Assembly (NCBI GenBank): GCA_007751475.1
Contig: CP036434.1
Coordinates: 6,267,524 to 6,331,523, forward strand
Direction of reading: 5' to 3'
DNA: 64,000 nt
DNA from: Saltatorellus ferox
GTDB lineage: Bacteria; Planctomycetota; UBA1135; GCA-002686595
The stretch's first letter is position 1. Each line of letters begins with the position of its first letter. A program made the translations under genes and the position numbers. Below are positions 61,298-64,000 of the stretch, piece after piece. The notes beneath the pieces were generated by a model, which saw only the letters and a list, made by a program, of their open reading frames with translations, was not told the DNA's origin and searched no databases.

Positions 61298-61512
61298 GAC
61301 GGACCATTGTCCATTCTTCGCCAGCGTGGCGCCAGTGGCGCCACGTCATCCCACCCACATCCTCGGTCCCCGGACAGCCCCCGTCGGCCGAGACGGTGAC
61401 CTACGCACTTCGGCCAGCTGGAACGGATCCGCAGGACGCTCAGAATGGCACTGCCCTTTCGTCGGCACCTGAGGACCGCCCCGGGAGCCACAGCTTCGTC
61501 CGCATCGACCCC

Positions 61513-63567
61513 ATGAGACATATTCTCCTCCCACTCGCCCTCCTGGCCGCCGCCGGCACCTCCCCAGGCCAGGACGCCGAGCGCGCCTCCCACGGCCTCG
61601 GAGCCGCCGCGCCCCAGATCTCGTTCGAAGAGCAGCACGGCGACTTCATCGTCCGCCAGTATCAGCTGGGCTGCCTGTCGCAGCTGACCTACTTGCTCGG
61701 CTCCGGCAACGAAGCCGCGATCGTCGACCCCCAGCGCGATGTGACGCACTACGAGGAAGACGCGGATGCCCTGGGCCTGGACATCAAGTGGGTCATCCTC
61801 ACCCACACGAACGCCGACTTCGTCGCAGGTCACACCGAGCTCGCTCGACGCTACGACGCCACGATTCTGATCAGCGGAGAGAGCGGCTCGCTCTTCGAGC
61901 ATGATGCCCTCCAGGACGGCGACCGGCGCCCGCTCGGCGACGTCGAGCTGGAGTTCTGGGCCACCCCCGGACACACGCTCGACAGCATGACCACGCTCGT
62001 CCACCTCCCGGGCGTCTCCCCCGATCCGGCGTACATCATCACGGGCGACACGCTCTTCATCGGCGGGATCGGCAGGCCCGACCTCGTCGGTGGCGAAATC
62101 ACCCCGAGCGTGCTCGCGGGCCGCGCCTTCGACACCATGCAGCGGTTCAAGACGCTGCCCGACGCCACAAAAATTCTTCCCGGGCATGGCGCAGGATCGC
62201 TTTGCGGCGCTCACCTCTCCCCGGAGACGGTTTCCACCGTGGGCGCCGAGCGCGCGACCAATCCGTACCTTCAGATCGAGAGCCGCACGGCCTTCATCTC
62301 ACGCGTGATCACCGGCCTACCGGTCGCACCGAAGTACTTCGCGTTCAACGTGAACCTCAACCGGACCGGCCCGCCGGCGGTGGACTGGAAAGACGAGATG
62401 CCGCCCTCTCTCGCGCCCGATGAAGTCGCGAAGCGCGCCCAGGACGGCGCCTGGTTGATCGACCTGCGCGGCGCGAAGGAGTACGCGAATGGACACATCT
62501 CCGGCGCGGTCAATATCGACGTACGCGGACGCATCGACACTTGGACAGGAATCGCGGTGCCCTTCGAAGCGGACCTACTTCTGGTGGGCGACGACGATCT
62601 CGTGAAGGAAGCGGCCTTTCGCTTCCGTCGCATCGGTCTCGACCATCTGGGCGGCTACCTCGCGGGTGGCATGGACGCGTGGAAGAGCGCCGGACAGCCC
62701 GTTCGCAGGAGCGAGCTGATCGACCCCGCCGAGCTGGCAGCCAGGATCGCAGCGGGCACCGAGCCGGTCCTCGTCGACGTGCGCACGCCCACCGAGTACG
62801 AGGAGCTCCGCGTGGGCGACTACGCGAACCTGCCGGTGAGCGACGCGGCTGCGTTCGGGCGGGTGCTCGACAGGACGCAGCCCGTGACCTTCCTCTGCAA
62901 TTCCGCGTACCGGAGCAGCATGGCCGTCGGCCTCGCCGAGCGCCAGGGATTCGAGAACGTCAGCAGCCTGGACGGCGGCCTCGACGCCTGGCTCGATGCG
63001 GGCCTTCCGGTGATCGGGACGATGAGCGAGGAGACCGACGTTTCTACCGCCATGGCGGGGCCGACGACGAACAGCGTTCCCGGCGCTGGATCCCCCATGA
63101 TCCTCCCCGAGCCGATGGAACCCGGGGCCGTCGCGCGCGCGATGATGGACCAGCCGCAGCTCTACCGCATCATCGATATTCGCCCGAGCTGGCAGTTCGA
63201 CGAGTACCACATCGCCGGCGCCTCGAACGTGGCCCCCGCAGCCGTCGAGGCATTCATACTCGGGCTGCCCGCCGGGGTTCGTGCGATCCTCGTGGACCGA
63301 GACGGAACGACCGCCTTCGCCGTCGCCGGGCTCCTGCAGGGAAGCGCCGCAGGCGAGACGCACTCACTCCGGGCCATGATCGGCGGCACCGCCGCGTACT
63401 TCCGCGAGGTCGAACTCGGCGAGAGCGCGCTGCGCGGTGCCGTGGGTTCGTCGCCGATGCCGACCTCGGCCCCCGCTGCCGATTCGGCCAGCGCTTCGCC
63501 CGCAGCACCAGCTCCCGCCGCCTCCGCCAAGAAACCCCAGAGCAAGCGCCGCAGCGCTGGATGCTGA
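61513..63567 (+). CDS. MBL-fold persulfide dioxygenase-like protein with three rhodanese domains
   Basis: 684 residues from ATG 61513, which opens a signal peptide (MRHILLPLALLAAAGTS). Domain 1 (30-255) is a metallo-beta-lactamase fold related to persulfide dioxygenase: VILTHTNADFVAGH, ATPGHTLDSM, ITGDTLFIGGIGRPDL, ILPGHGAG. The first metal motif is HTNADF where HxHxDH (or HxHNDF) is expected, so one His is missing. Three rhodanese-like domains follow. Only the second keeps a catalytic Cys (FLCNSAYRSS); the first and third have GDDDLV and DRDGTT in that place. The C-terminus is an Ala/Pro/Ser linker with a final Cys (RRSAGC). Stops one base before the YeeE/YedE gene. Confidence 0.9.
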   Translation: MRHILLPLALLAAAGTSPGQDAERASHGLGAAAPQISFEEQHGDFIVRQYQLGCLSQLTYLLGSGNEAAIVDPQRDVTHYEEDADALGLDIKWVILTHTNADFVAGHTELARRYDATILISGESGSLFEHDALQDGDRRPLGDVELEFWATPGHTLDSMTTLVHLPGVSPDPAYIITGDTLFIGGIGRPDLVGGEITPSVLAGRAFDTMQRFKTLPDATKILPGHGAGSLCGAHLSPETVSTVGAERATNPYLQIESRTAFISRVITGLPVAPKYFAFNVNLNRTGPPAVDWKDEMPPSLAPDEVAKRAQDGAWLIDLRGAKEYANGHISGAVNIDVRGRIDTWTGIAVPFEADLLLVGDDDLVKEAAFRFRRIGLDHLGGYLAGGMDAWKSAGQPVRRSELIDPAELAARIAAGTEPVLVDVRTPTEYEELRVGDYANLPVSDAAAFGRVLDRTQPVTFLCNSAYRSSMAVGLAERQGFENVSSLDGGLDAWLDAGLPVIGTMSEETDVSTAMAGPTTNSVPGAGSPMILPEPMEPGAVARAMMDQPQLYRIIDIRPSWQFDEYHIAGASNVAPAAVEAFILGLPAGVRAILVDRDGTTAFAVAGLLQGSAAGETHSLRAMIGGTAAYFREVELGESALRGAVGSSPMPTSAPAADSASASPAAPAPAASAKKPQSKRRSAGC

Positions 63568-63568
63568 G

Positions 63569-64000
63569 ATGAGCATCGAAACCACCCTGGAGCCGCCCGT
63601 CCGCCGCGGCCCGCTCGACGAGGACGTTCCCGGTGCGGAACGCGTCTGGAACCCCTACCTGGTCGGTGTCGGCCTCGGCCTGACTCTCCTCACCTCGTTC
63701 GTCGTGCTCGGTGCAGGACTCGGCGCCTCCGGCTCGGTCGCGCGCGGATCGGCCTGGCTCGCTCACCTCTTCGCGCCAGAAGCCGTGGAGGGTAACGCCT
63801 ACCTCGGCCCCTGGTTCTCGGCGGGCTCTCCGCTCCGCTACTACCTCGTCTTCATGGGGCTCGGCACATTCGCAGGCGGACTCACGTCCGCGTGGGCTGC
63901 GAATCGGATTCGCCCCGGCGTCGAACGCGGGCCGCGCGCGTCGATCCTCCTGCGCCTCGTCCTCGCTCTACTGGGCGGACTCGCAGCTGGCTTCGCCAGT
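63569..64000 (+). CDS. YeeE/YedE-family transporter, 3' end cut by window
   Basis: The first 144 residues are visible; the frame is open to the window end. At least three hydrophobic segments are present (WNPYLVGVGLGLTLLTSF, YLVFMGLGTFAGGLTS, LRLVLALLGGLAAGF). The opening resembles YeeE/YedE (TsuA-type) proteins, which import thiosulfate or sulfur species. The later GCTSGH motif lies beyond the edge and cannot be checked. It follows the MBL-rhodanese gene by one base, so they form a unit. Confidence 0.85.
   Translation, partial: MSIETTLEPPVRRGPLDEDVPGAERVWNPYLVGVGLGLTLLTSFVVLGAGLGASGSVARGSAWLAHLFAPEAVEGNAYLGPWFSAGSPLRYYLVFMGLGTFAGGLTSAWAANRIRPGVERGPRASILLRLVLALLGGLAAGFAS

Overview
This is a 64 kb piece of a high-GC chromosome with densely packed genes. 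The cell appears to be a diderm (Gram-negative-type) bacterium: there is an MlaA-type outer-membrane lipoprotein domain, an 8-strand-type outer-membrane barrel, several lipoprotein or Sec signal peptides and an RND/MMPL exporter. Many large secreted proteins of sparsely characterised families (DUF3472, PHP/DUF3604-like, pre-peptidase C-terminal domains, a run of secreted amidohydrolases) point to a marine-type member of Planctomycetota. That assignment is an inference from protein content. No rRNA, tRNA, CRISPR array, transposase or prophage gene was seen.

Layout. 1-7.3 kb: the 3' part of polyphosphate kinase, a dienelactone-hydrolase lipoprotein, an MlaA domain fused to an alpha/beta hydrolase, and a secreted GH36-like protein; a 54-bp inverted repeat and a 29-bp tandem repeat lie between genes. 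7.6-15.1 kb: three tightly coupled transcription units (aldo/keto reductase, folE and CDP-alcohol phosphotransferase; BchC-like dehydrogenase, divergent PTPS-like protein, GT4 glycosyltransferase and methyltransferase; creatininase-family hydrolase and RibD-type reductase). Together they look like a pathway for a modified, probably glycosylated, pterin-like compound. 15.3-20 kb: a two-subunit sodium:solute symporter and a NatAB-like ABC exporter. 20-25 kb: a PRC-barrel protein, a stress-type operon (yqjD/yqjE/yqjK-like genes, a disordered protein and a hemerythrin), an AI-2E-family permease and a DUF4112 protein. 25-33 kb: an outer-membrane barrel, MMPL exporter, HAD hydrolase, Ppx/GppA phosphatase, TrpD-like paralogue and radical SAM/SPASM protein.

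33.2-49.1 kb: ten consecutive secreted amidohydrolase-fold proteins (eleven domains) on the minus strand. Only three keep the full set of metal ligands. The rest are predicted pseudo-enzymes, several with very highly charged insertions. 49.4-57.3 kb: a small hypothetical protein, a DUF3472 protein, zwf followed by a 6-phosphogluconolactonase/6-phosphogluconate dehydrogenase fusion (the whole oxidative pentose-phosphate branch in two genes), and a large secreted protein with a clear intrinsic terminator. 57.4-64 kb: a PHP-type secreted protein and a sulfur module (SufS-like enzyme; metallo-beta-lactamase plus three rhodanese domains with degenerate active sites; the start of a YeeE/YedE transporter cut by the window edge).

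The two strongest candidates for an undescribed system are the pterin-like gene cluster (7.6-15.1 kb) and the mixed enzyme/pseudo-enzyme amidohydrolase array (33.2-49.1 kb).
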